Of a stretch of 64,000 nt of DNA, positions 24,632 to 33,736 are shown in pieces. The stretch spans positions 1-64,000 of the forward strand of contig NZ_JAAKGO010000008.1 in assembly GCF_011043525.1 (NCBI RefSeq), read 5' to 3'. Origin of the DNA: Sphingobacterium sp. SGG-5 (lineage in GTDB: Bacteria > Bacteroidota > Bacteroidia > Sphingobacteriales > Sphingobacteriaceae). Each line of letters begins with the position of its first letter. The first letter of the stretch is position 1. The notes below the pieces were generated by a model. That model did not search any database and was not told the origin of the DNA. It worked only from the letters and a program-made list of their open reading frames with translations. The position numbers were made by a program, and so were the translations under genes.

Positions 24632-25996
24632 ATGAAAAAATATATCATCATCGCAGTTGCATGGATGACGTACCTGTCGGGTTATGCACAAAGTAAGCAG
24701 GCAGATCGTCCGAATATATTGATTATCATGACCGATCAGCAGACGGCGGAAGCGATGAGCTGTGCGGGAAATATAGATCTTCATACGCCGGCGATGGATT
24801 TTCTGGCCGCACATGGTACGCGCTTTACGGAAGCGTATTGCGCGCAACCGTTGTGTACGCCATCTCGGTCCTCGATTTTTAGCGGTGTGATGCCCAGTAC
24901 GAATGGTTTTGTGGGCAATTACTCCGAAGAGGACGGTCAATGGCCGGACTCGTTGTTGGTTATGGGGAAAATATTTAAGGATGCGGGCTATAAGACGGGA
25001 TATGTCGGAAAATGGCATCTTCCTTTGCCACCGGCCAAGATTGCCCAACATGGCTTTGAATATATTCACAACACCTGGACCGGCGATTTTATGGATGCGG
25101 CAAACCCGGCCTACTGTGCGCGGTTTATGAAAGAAAACAAAGACGAACCATTTCTATTGGTCGCTTCCTTTCTCAACCCACATGATATCTGTGAATGGGC
25201 GAGGAACGATTTCTTAAAAATGGACTTTATCGATCAGCCGCCAGCGCCCGAATTATGTCCTGTGTTGCCCTATAATTGGAGAATTTCGCCTCACGAACCA
25301 CCCATCATCCGTGAACAGCAGAAAGTAAATCCAAGGACGTATCCGTCTACAGATTGGGAAGCCGGTAGATGGAGACAATACAGATGGGCATACAACAGGT
25401 TAGTGGAGAAAGTGGATGGGTATGTGCAGATGCTTCTGGATGGACTTAAGAAATATGGTTTGGAAGAAAATACAATTATTATCTTCACGAGCGACCATGG
25501 CGACGGCTATGCGGCCCATCAATGGAACCAAAAGCAGGTATTGTACCAAGAGTCGGCGAAGGTGCCTTTTATCGTATCGAAAATAGGTTCTTTCCAACCG
25601 AAAGTTAACAACAATTTGATTTGTAACGGGACGGATATCATGACGACAATTTGCTCCTATGCGGGTATAAAAGCTCCCGCATACCTGCAAGGGGCTGATG
25701 TGAAGAAAGTCATGGATAATCCGCAACATCGGTTGCGGGATACGTTGGTCATCGAGACCGATTTTGCGGATAATACGGTGCTACTGGGAATACGTGGACG
25801 GGCGGTGATTACGCATCAATATAAGTATATTGTGTATGATAAGGGCGATTTTCGAGAGCAATTGTTTGATCTGGAGAAAGACCCCGGTGAGACGAGAAAT
25901 CTGGTCGTGGATACAAATTATAAAACCGAGCTAAAAAACATGCGTGATTACCTTAAAGCATATTTACGCAAAAGTGGAGATCCGTTCACTCCGTAA
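24632..25996 (+). CDS. S1 sulfatase, predicted uronate-2-O-sulfatase (S1_9-like)
   Basis: A 454-residue exported enzyme with an ordinary signal peptide (to GYAQ). IIMTDQQTAEAMSCAG carries the first metal ligands, Cys75 in CTPSR is the formylglycine site, then YVGKWHLPLP, SFLNPHDICEW and FTSDHGDGYAAHQWNQK. These match the BT1596-like group that takes the 2-O-sulfate from the unsaturated uronate before GH88 acts. If so, the three sulfatases in this operon cover 6-O, N and 2-O positions. The last gene before the regulator; 103 bases separate them. Confidence 0.78.
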   Translation: MKKYIIIAVAWMTYLSGYAQSKQADRPNILIIMTDQQTAEAMSCAGNIDLHTPAMDFLAAHGTRFTEAYCAQPLCTPSRSSIFSGVMPSTNGFVGNYSEEDGQWPDSLLVMGKIFKDAGYKTGYVGKWHLPLPPAKIAQHGFEYIHNTWTGDFMDAANPAYCARFMKENKDEPFLLVASFLNPHDICEWARNDFLKMDFIDQPPAPELCPVLPYNWRISPHEPPIIREQQKVNPRTYPSTDWEAGRWRQYRWAYNRLVEKVDGYVQMLLDGLKKYGLEENTIIIFTSDHGDGYAAHQWNQKQVLYQESAKVPFIVSKIGSFQPKVNNNLICNGTDIMTTICSYAGIKAPAYLQGADVKKVMDNPQHRLRDTLVIETDFADNTVLLGIRGRAVITHQYKYIVYDKGDFREQLFDLEKDPGETRNLVVDTNYKTELKNMRDYLKAYLRKSGDPFTP

Positions 25997-26045
25997 AAAT
26001 TTAGCTATAATGCAGAGGTTCAACAAGATGATCGGTTAAAAATGC

Positions 26046-26053
26046 TAAATTTG
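26046..26053 (+). promoter_or_regulatory. -7 box of the HTCS gene promoter
   Basis: TAAATTTG matches TAnnTTTG exactly and lies 46 bases before the ATG at 26100. No convincing -33 TTG is visible. It suggests the regulator has its own promoter, separate from the sulfatase operon. Confidence 0.5.
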
Positions 26054-26099
26054 CATTTGAAGCGAGCTTGAGGATAGGAAAATAGAAAGGCTATTAACG

Positions 26100-29000
26100 A
26101 TGAAAAGAGATGTGAGACTGTTGGTGATAATATCCTGGATGTATATCTTATATCCTGTTGTGCTTTCAGCGCAATTTAATCATGAGCTCAAGCATCAGTT
26201 CAGAACCATATCTATTGAGCAAGGGCTTTCTCAAAGCACCGTATATACCATTATACAGGATAAACTCGGATTTATATGGATGGGGACACAAGATGGCCTC
26301 AACCGTTATGACGGGAGAACCTTTCAGGTGTATCGGCCGTTAAAAAATAATCCGGCTTCTGTTGCGTCGTCTTATATACGCAGTCTATTTGTAGATCGTC
26401 ATGGCGTATTGTGGGTGGGTGGCAATAAAGGGATAAGTTCCTTCGACCACGTCAAGGAGACATTTCACAACTATACGCTAAATGTAAAACCGGGTGAATG
26501 GTTTGTCTCGTCGATTCAGGAAGATGAAGCGGGCCGGATCTGGCTGGCGACCAGTGGGGGAGAGTTATATGTATTCGATAGGGAGCAACAACAGTTTCAG
26601 CAGGTGAATACGCATGCCACTCCGGACGATGTAGGTAGCATTTGGCATATCGCCAAAGTTGGTAAGCTGTTTCTATTGGGTACCGATAAAGGTATATTCC
26701 AGTTCGATCCTTCGACGGGAAAATTGAGCCGACATGCGATAAATAGGAAGGTAAAGGTCAATTATATTTTTATAGACGACGACCATATATGGGCGGGTAC
26801 AGAAGGTGAGGGGCTACTGGAGTATAATCGATCAACACATGGCATACGATCCTACAGGCATATTGTAGGTTTGGCATCCAATAGCTTGGCTGACAACGAC
26901 GTCCGCAGCCTGGGTAAAGATGAGCAAGGCAATCTATGGATTGGGACCTTCAAAGGCTTATCCATTTTGGATGTTCATCAAGCGACCATCCAGAATTATT
27001 TTCAACAATATTCGGTGCCGCATACATTGAGTCAAAACTCCGTGCGCTATATTTTTCGGGATAAGCAAAATGGCATGTGGATGGGAACCTATTATGGCGG
27101 GGTTTCCTATCATCATAGCGACGATGTCCGATTTAATTTTCTCAATAGAAATACGGGTAGCTTGTCTTTAAATGATAATGTGGTGAATGTCATTCAAGAA
27201 GATGCTCGTAAAAATATATGGATAGGCACCAACGATAAGGGGCTGAATTTTTGGGATCGGGAGAGAGGAGTAGTCAGGCATTTTTCACACAGTGAAGGAG
27301 ATGCAAATTCGCTCGGCTCCAATAATATCAAGGCGATTACCTTTGACGACCGGGGAAATGTGTTAATCGGGACACACAACGCCGGGTTGAGCCTGTTTAA
27401 TCCGAAGACCGGAAAAACGGTGAGCCTAAAACATGATCCCGAGGATGGCGCATCGATAGCCGGTGACATGGTTTATGCGTTGCTGAAGGACAAAATGGGG
27501 CGCATATGGGTGGGTACGCGCTCCGGCTTAGATAGGTTTAACGAAACTACCCGGAAATTTTCACATCTCTACCTGGATAAAAACGGTGTACGGCTTTCAT
27601 CGGATGAGATTACGACATTGATGGAAGATCGTAAAGGTAGGATCTGGATAGGTACGACGAATGGAGTGAATATCTTAGATCCCGATCAACTTGTTTTTGA
27701 TGTTTTTCCAGGTTCCCATCTGAGTAATGACGTTGTAACATCGATCGCTGAAGATAAAAAAGGTCGTGTATGGATCGCCACGCGCGATGGTCTTAATCAA
27801 TATGATGAGAAAAGGAAATCTTTTATTGTAAGAAATGATGAGAAGAACCCTATACAAGGTATTATCTATAGTATAGTAAGCGATGAGGAAGGATATTTAT
27901 GGCTGTCGACTTCTAAGAATTTAATTCGGTTTGATGCGGACAATGGATTGTACCAACAGTTTGATGTAAAGGATGGCTTGCAAATAAGTCAGTTTAACTT
28001 ATCTGCTGTAGCGAAGACGACTGATGGCATGTTGTTGTTCGGTGGCATCAATGGATTGACGTTTTTTTATCCCAAAGAAGTCACACCCCAAAAGCTGGAT
28101 TTGCAGCTTACATTTACCGGACTGGAAGTGCTGAATAATCCTGTTTTCGCAGGGGATGCCCACGGTATTTTGGAACAGCATATCGACCAACAGAAGCTAT
28201 TGAAGCTGGATCATGACCATCGACAGTTTACCATATATTTTAACACATTTGACTATATCTCGCCCAATAAGATAACATATCGTTATAAGTTGGAGGAGTA
28301 TGACAACGATTGGATAGAGACAACCGATGTATCAAGTGCCACATATACCAATCTGAAGGCAGGGTCTTATACGTTTCGTGTCACCGCCGTAGGGCCTTTA
28401 GGGGAGAGTAGCCCCGAGCGGGTGATCGGTATTAAAGTATTACCCCCCTGGTGGAAGAGCGACTGGTTTTTCTTGATCATAGGTCTCTGTTGTGCCGCTG
28501 GTATATATGTAGCTTATCTGGTGATTACGGAACGGCTGCGAACGTTGCACCAACTGAAGATGGAACGCTTGCAAAGGGAGTTTACGACCAATAAGCTGAA
28601 TCTTGAACGTGTGGAACGGGAAAAAATCGATTCGATCAATCAAATGAAGACCGATTTTTTTACCAATATTTCGCATGAGTTTCGTACACCGCTTACGCTG
28701 ATTATATCGCCTTTGGAAGAGCTTATTGATCAAGAGGTTTCGGATAAGACGACAAAAAAATATTACGAACTGATGTTGCAGAATGCCAAGCGGCTCTATC
28801 ATCTTGTCGATCAGGTTTTGGAATTCAGAAAAACAGAGGCAGGAACGAAAAAATTGCAGATAAGCCAGGGTGATATTGTAGCTTTTGTGCGGGATATCTA
28901 TGATTCATTTATGGCTTTAGCACAGAAAAATACAATCCATTATGTTTTTGAATCCAATGAACAGGAGCTGCCTGGATTCTTTGATCGGGATGCGATAGAA

Positions 29001-30200
29001 CGTATCTGTTTCAACCTGCTATCCAATGCCTTTAAATATACACCTGTAGGAGGAGACATTTCAATAACTATCGATAAAAACGGATCGGATGTTCTTATCC
29101 AGGTGGAGGATTCGGGTGTTGGTATTTCAAAGGAGGAACAAAAACAAATTTTCGAACGCTTTTATCAGGTCGATTCACGCGAAATGAATCTCGGGTCCGG
29201 AATTGGTTTGGCTTTCACCAAAAAATTAGTCGAGCTGCATCATGGAAGTATCGATGTAGAAAGCGAAAAAGAGAGAGGTACACAATTTACGGTGCGTATT
29301 CCTATTTCGGATGAAAGTTATAAACTTGAGGAGTTATTGGAGAACCAGCTTATTATTGAACAAAGGGAATCTGGTCCAGAGCATGATGATCTGGAAAGTG
29401 AGATAGGGGTTACTATCGGAGAAGAGTCTGGCCGTGAGTCACTCCTGATTGTGGATGACAATCACGAAATCGTGGATTACCTGCATCATTATTTTGGTAA
29501 GCAATACGATATCAAGGTCGCTTTCAATGGTAAAGAGGCGTTGCATCATTTGGAAACAGAGACTTTCGATCTGATTATTTCAGACGTCATGATGCCTGAG
29601 GTGGACGGTATTCAGCTATCGAAGAAAATAAAGCAAAATATCACGACCTGCCATATCCCTATTATACTGTTGACCGCGAAAAGTGAGACTGCCCATCAGA
29701 TTAAAGGTCTCGAGGCGGGGGCAGATGATTACGTCGCCAAGCCTTTTTCGATCGCTTTGTTGGATGCGAAGGTGCAGAATATCCTGAAATCACGGAAGCG
29801 GTTGAAGGAATACTTTTCTTCCTCCAAGGAGATTGTTCCCGAAAATATCGCTTTCAATGCGCTCGATGAGGAGTTTTTGCGCCAAGCTATTAGTATTATC
29901 GAAAAACATATTGGCGATTCGGATTTTTCGGTAGATAAGTTTAGCCGGGAAATCGGAATGAGCCGATCGAATTTGTACTTAAAGCTCAAAGCGATAACGG
30001 GCGAATCTGCCACAGATTTTGTCAAACGTATACGCTTCAATAAGGCTACCGAACTATTGGAGACCCGACAATATACGATGGCTCAAGTGGCCTATATGTG
30101 TGGCTTCAATTCTCCTTCTTATTTTTCGACAGCATTCAAGCAATATTACGGTTGTATGCCTACAGAATACCTGGAAAGGAAAGAATCTGGGCTAAATTAA
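26100..30200 (+). CDS. Hybrid two-component system sensor-regulator (HTCS) of the heparan sulfate locus
   Basis: A 1366-residue one-protein signalling system. Order: signal peptide (residues 1-24), two periplasmic seven-bladed propellers built of repeated LWVGT/IWIGT-type blades (about 40-690), a Y_Y_Y domain (about 700-785), one membrane helix (about 790-815), histidine kinase with His859 in NISHEFRTPL, ATP-binding domain (GSGIGLAFTKK), receiver with Asp1162 in SDVMMPEVDG, and a C-terminal AraC helix-turn-helix (about 1260-1360). Such proteins sense an oligosaccharide in the periplasm and activate their own utilisation genes. It is complete. Its position between the two + strand operons suits regulation of both and of the GH88 operon. 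Confidence 0.95.
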   Translation: MKRDVRLLVIISWMYILYPVVLSAQFNHELKHQFRTISIEQGLSQSTVYTIIQDKLGFIWMGTQDGLNRYDGRTFQVYRPLKNNPASVASSYIRSLFVDRHGVLWVGGNKGISSFDHVKETFHNYTLNVKPGEWFVSSIQEDEAGRIWLATSGGELYVFDREQQQFQQVNTHATPDDVGSIWHIAKVGKLFLLGTDKGIFQFDPSTGKLSRHAINRKVKVNYIFIDDDHIWAGTEGEGLLEYNRSTHGIRSYRHIVGLASNSLADNDVRSLGKDEQGNLWIGTFKGLSILDVHQATIQNYFQQYSVPHTLSQNSVRYIFRDKQNGMWMGTYYGGVSYHHSDDVRFNFLNRNTGSLSLNDNVVNVIQEDARKNIWIGTNDKGLNFWDRERGVVRHFSHSEGDANSLGSNNIKAITFDDRGNVLIGTHNAGLSLFNPKTGKTVSLKHDPEDGASIAGDMVYALLKDKMGRIWVGTRSGLDRFNETTRKFSHLYLDKNGVRLSSDEITTLMEDRKGRIWIGTTNGVNILDPDQLVFDVFPGSHLSNDVVTSIAEDKKGRVWIATRDGLNQYDEKRKSFIVRNDEKNPIQGIIYSIVSDEEGYLWLSTSKNLIRFDADNGLYQQFDVKDGLQISQFNLSAVAKTTDGMLLFGGINGLTFFYPKEVTPQKLDLQLTFTGLEVLNNPVFAGDAHGILEQHIDQQKLLKLDHDHRQFTIYFNTFDYISPNKITYRYKLEEYDNDWIETTDVSSATYTNLKAGSYTFRVTAVGPLGESSPERVIGIKVLPPWWKSDWFFLIIGLCCAAGIYVAYLVITERLRTLHQLKMERLQREFTTNKLNLERVEREKIDSINQMKTDFFTNISHEFRTPLTLIISPLEELIDQEVSDKTTKKYYELMLQNAKRLYHLVDQVLEFRKTEAGTKKLQISQGDIVAFVRDIYDSFMALAQKNTIHYVFESNEQELPGFFDRDAIERICFNLLSNAFKYTPVGGDISITIDKNGSDVLIQVEDSGVGISKEEQKQIFERFYQVDSREMNLGSGIGLAFTKKLVELHHGSIDVESEKERGTQFTVRIPISDESYKLEELLENQLIIEQRESGPEHDDLESEIGVTIGEESGRESLLIVDDNHEIVDYLHHYFGKQYDIKVAFNGKEALHHLETETFDLIISDVMMPEVDGIQLSKKIKQNITTCHIPIILLTAKSETAHQIKGLEAGADDYVAKPFSIALLDAKVQNILKSRKRLKEYFSSSKEIVPENIAFNALDEEFLRQAISIIEKHIGDSDFSVDKFSREIGMSRSNLYLKLKAITGESATDFVKRIRFNKATELLETRQYTMAQVAYMCGFNSPSYFSTAFKQYYGCMPTEYLERKESGLN

Positions 30201-30242
30201 TCTTATTCCTCGATTTTAGTCAATTCTAAAACAATATTAATC

Positions 30243-30281
30243 AAAATTGAAATCCTAAAAAGGCGATCTACACTAAATTCG
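30243..30281 (+). promoter_or_regulatory. Predicted regulated promoter of the MFS-PL12-SusCD operon with candidate HTCS operator
   Basis: AAAATTGAAA (30243-30252), two bases, CTAAAAAGG (30255-30263), then a degenerate -7 box TAAATTCG (30274-30281). Block one to -7 is 31 bases, as before GH88. Just upstream an inverted repeat TTTTAG-N6-CTAAAA (30214-30231) repeats the same half-site. The weak -7 box suits an activator-dependent promoter. The rest of the 180-base gap to the MFS gene shows nothing else clear. Confidence 0.5.
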
Positions 30282-30381
30282 CTACATCATTGATACCAAT
30301 TTATGACTTGGTAAATGTTATGATAAGGGGGGATGATACGGTGAGAAAGAAACCTAAATGTTAACAACGATACTTTAATCG

Positions 30382-31638
30382 ATGATGCAACGAAGTAATT
30401 TTTTAGTAGGGGTGATATTGGTGATTTGGTTTGTAATTTCCTTTGTGACAAACATTATGGGACCTTTGATGCCTATAGTTATCGAAACCTATAAGCTAAA
30501 CCTCACCATGGCTGCTTTTTTACCCTTTTCCTTTTTTCTGGCTTATGGTGTTATGTCTATTCCAGCTGGTATCATGACGGAGCGGTTGGGGGGAAAAAGA
30601 GCAATGCTCATAGCATTCGCACTTAATTTTATAGGTGCGCTCGCCATTGTTCTATATCCGGTATATGCTGTGGCGTTGGCATCACTCTTTATCATTGGCA
30701 TTGGTATGGCCATGTTGCAAGTGATTATCAATCCCTTAATGCGCGTGGCAGGAGGTGAGGAGCATTTTGCCTTTTATTCTGTCCTGGCGCAGTTGATTTT
30801 TGGAGCGGGTTCTTTTGTAAGTCCATTTGTCTTTACCTATATGATGGAGGGTTTATCATCGCCTGTACAGGGCAACGGATTTCTAAATTTATTTTCGTCT
30901 TTAGTGAATGGTGATATGCACTGGACAGCCCTGTATGGGCTGTTTACCATGATCTTTGTCCTGATTTTTGTATTACTTTTTACGATTAAGATACCCAAGG
31001 TTGAGCTTAAAGATGATGAAAAATCCGGTACCGGAGCTGTTTATCTTGATCTGCTCAAGGACAAGAAGGTGATTTTGTTTTTCTTCGGTATCGTCGCGTA
31101 TGTAGGTACAGAGCAGGCTATTGCCAATTGGATGTCGCAGTTTCTAAAACAATATCACAACATAGACCCAACCACACAAGGAGCTACAGCTATTGCTTGG
31201 TTTTGGGGATTGATGTCAATAGGATGTCTATTAGGCTTGGTATTTCTTAAACTTTTCGATTCCAAATGGGTACTTAAAACAGCGGCTGTACTCGCGCTGA
31301 CTGCAATATCGTTAGCATTGTTTGGCAGTAGTGCAGTTTCCTATTATGCCTTTATGACATGTGGGTTTACCATATCCGTTATGTTTTCGATTATCTTTTC
31401 ATTAGCACTCAACTCCATATCGGCACATCATGGCTCTTTCTCGGGAATATTATGTTCAGGTATCTTCGGCGGCGCACTTGTTCCCTTACTGGTAGGCGCG
31501 CTGGGTGATTGGGTGGGCCTACGTTATGCGATGATCATCCTTTATGCGACAGTGGGGTATATTCTATATTTAGCCTACTACGCCCAGCCCTTGATTGCCA
31601 ATAAGACTGTAAAATTGAAAGAACTATTCAAATTATAA
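30382..31638 (+). CDS. MFS sugar permease, FucP/NagP-like
   Basis: A 418-residue 12-TM carrier. The first half carries MGPLMPIVIETYKLNLT, GIMTERLGGKRAM and the pattern GIGMAMLQVIINPLMR, which is characteristic of the fucose/glucose/N-acetylglucosamine proton symporters of Bacteroidota. It should move a monosaccharide released in the periplasm (GlcNAc, GlcN or unsaturated uronate) over the inner membrane. First gene of the operon leading to SusC/SusD, 21 bases before the next gene. It is not related closely to the ACS-type carrier at 11180. Confidence 0.85.
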   Translation: MMQRSNFLVGVILVIWFVISFVTNIMGPLMPIVIETYKLNLTMAAFLPFSFFLAYGVMSIPAGIMTERLGGKRAMLIAFALNFIGALAIVLYPVYAVALASLFIIGIGMAMLQVIINPLMRVAGGEEHFAFYSVLAQLIFGAGSFVSPFVFTYMMEGLSSPVQGNGFLNLFSSLVNGDMHWTALYGLFTMIFVLIFVLLFTIKIPKVELKDDEKSGTGAVYLDLLKDKKVILFFFGIVAYVGTEQAIANWMSQFLKQYHNIDPTTQGATAIAWFWGLMSIGCLLGLVFLKLFDSKWVLKTAAVLALTAISLALFGSSAVSYYAFMTCGFTISVMFSIIFSLALNSISAHHGSFSGILCSGIFGGALVPLLVGALGDWVGLRYAMIILYATVGYILYLAYYAQPLIANKTVKLKELFKL

Positions 31639-31658
31639 CCCATTAAATTATAGAAAAC

Positions 31659-33725
31659 ATGAAGTACTTCTTTTATATACTCGTAGCCATTGCGCTTTCT
31701 TCCTGTAGTAAGGAAGTTGAGCCCGGCAGTACGGGTGGCCCAGAAAATGGTGGACCTGCCAAGCCAAACGGTGTGATCAATGCTGCCCTTTTTGAGCAGA
31801 TCAATTTGGATTATCCGGGATTGGAAAAGGCTAAGGCACTTTATGAGGCGGATATGTATTACGATGCGGTCAGCGCCATCCTTACCTATTATCGGTTGAG
31901 AAGCGGTATTACCAATACCAGTGTTTCGCTGCTTAACGTAACAGCGACGGAAGATGATAAGTCAAAAGCGAATTACGCATTGGATAATAATCGCTTTTTT
32001 GTCAATAACTATTATGAAGATGGAGCGACGAAACAACCCTATTCGTTAACCAAAGATGGAGCGATAAATTGGTTGTTTGAACCAGCAGGTGCAGATAATG
32101 AATACCAAAAACAGTTGCACCGCCACCAATGGTTCGTTCCGCAGGCTAAAGTATATCGGGTCAGTAAAGATGAGCGGTATATTCAATCGTGGATCAGTGT
32201 GTATAACGATTGGTTGAAAAATAATCCCATGCCAGCAAGTGGCACCAATACGACCACGTGGTGGCAACTTCAGGTTGCAGAACGCGTGTTGGGACAGACA
32301 CAGCTGTTTGATTACTATAAAAACTCTGTAAATTTTACGCCAGAATGGTTTTCTGAATTTATGGTTCATTTTGCTGAACATGCTGATTTCTTAATCAGAT
32401 ATCCGTATTCGGAAGGAAATATTTTAATAGCACAAGCGAGTGCGCTTGCCTTTGCAGGTGTATTGTTTCCCGAATTTAAGAATGCATCGACATGGATGGA
32501 AACGGGATTTGAGACGTTAGGGACAGAAGTGCAAAAGCAATTCCTCGATGACGGGATGCATTATGAATTGGATTTCAGTTATCACATTAGTGCTATTGCT
32601 GATTTTTACGAGGTGATGAAGCTCGCAGACGCCAACAAGCATATTGTAGGTCCGGTAGCGGCCGATTTTAACCAATATCTGCATAAGGCTGCACAAGTAG
32701 TCATGCATTTTACGTATCCGAACTATTTTACGAATCCGAGCAACGGCTATCTTGTACCGGGTTTTAACGATACCCGCCAAAGTTCTTGGACCAGATCTGT
32801 ACTCAACCGTAACTACACACGGTATAATGAAATGTTTCCCCAGGACATGGAGTTGTTGTATATGGGCACCTACGGGCAACGTGGTACGAAACCCTCGACG
32901 GCTCCGAAAGCTTTTACGACATCGGGGTATTATGTGCTACGGAATGGATGGGATCGTCTGTCGACCATGCTGATTCTCAGTAACAATTATTCAGAGAACT
33001 CCATGGCTGTATGGAGCCACAATCAACCGGATAATGGCACTTTTGAACTTTATCATAAAGGGCGAAACTTTTTTCCTGACGCAGGTGTATATGCCTATAC
33101 CGGCGATGGTGATAATACAGATCGGCTTTGGTACCGTCAGACAAAGGTGCATAATACAATGACACTGGGTGGCCAGAATATTGCGAATGCGAAGGGCAAG
33201 TCTCTCGCTGTTGTCTCTAACGGCTCAACTGAAATAATAGCGACTGAAAATCAAGGTTATAATAACTTGAAACATCGCCGTTATGTATTCTTTGTCGATA
33301 AGAAATTCTTTGTGTTGGTCGATGAAGGGATAGGGACGGGAACAGGTACAGTAAATCTGAATTTCAATCTGTGCGAAGGTGATAGCGAAGTCATTATCAG
33401 CACCGACAAAAACGGCGCACATACGGCCTTCGCAGACGGTAACAATATACTGGTTCGTACATTCGGAAATGGAAGTTTGACGACAGTTCCTTTCAATGGA
33501 AAAGTATCTTATACACCGGGAGTATCCTTCGACCGTAAGGCTTATTCGGTAAATATGATAAAAAATGATAACCAGACGGTGCGCTATATTACCGTCTTGT
33601 ATCCTGGCGAACAGGCTGGAACAATTCCCGTTACCGCAGCTTTTACACAACCTTTTCGGGACTCAGGCGTTGATCTTCAAGTCAGCGTCGATGGCATTGC
33701 CTATAATCTTACTTGTAATTTATAA
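31659..33725 (+). CDS. PL12-type heparan sulfate lyase, surface lipoprotein
   Basis: A 688-residue heparinase II/III family protein with a lipobox (ALSSC) followed by acidic residues and a Gly/Pro-rich linker, so probably an outer-membrane lipoprotein at the cell surface. The family residues are kept: Asn254 in SEGNIL, Tyr308-His309 in DFSYHIS, and WSHNQPDNGTFEL with the later His. The His after the catalytic Asn of heparinase III (GNH) is Ile here. It resembles BT4662, the surface endolyase that starts heparan sulfate digestion in Bacteroides. It is distinct from the periplasmic PL12 at 15430, pointing to a surface/periplasm division of labour. Confidence 0.87.
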   Translation: MKYFFYILVAIALSSCSKEVEPGSTGGPENGGPAKPNGVINAALFEQINLDYPGLEKAKALYEADMYYDAVSAILTYYRLRSGITNTSVSLLNVTATEDDKSKANYALDNNRFFVNNYYEDGATKQPYSLTKDGAINWLFEPAGADNEYQKQLHRHQWFVPQAKVYRVSKDERYIQSWISVYNDWLKNNPMPASGTNTTTWWQLQVAERVLGQTQLFDYYKNSVNFTPEWFSEFMVHFAEHADFLIRYPYSEGNILIAQASALAFAGVLFPEFKNASTWMETGFETLGTEVQKQFLDDGMHYELDFSYHISAIADFYEVMKLADANKHIVGPVAADFNQYLHKAAQVVMHFTYPNYFTNPSNGYLVPGFNDTRQSSWTRSVLNRNYTRYNEMFPQDMELLYMGTYGQRGTKPSTAPKAFTTSGYYVLRNGWDRLSTMLILSNNYSENSMAVWSHNQPDNGTFELYHKGRNFFPDAGVYAYTGDGDNTDRLWYRQTKVHNTMTLGGQNIANAKGKSLAVVSNGSTEIIATENQGYNNLKHRRYVFFVDKKFFVLVDEGIGTGTGTVNLNFNLCEGDSEVIISTDKNGAHTAFADGNNILVRTFGNGSLTTVPFNGKVSYTPGVSFDRKAYSVNMIKNDNQTVRYITVLYPGEQAGTIPVTAAFTQPFRDSGVDLQVSVDGIAYNLTCNL

Positions 33726-33736
33726 CACATTTTATT

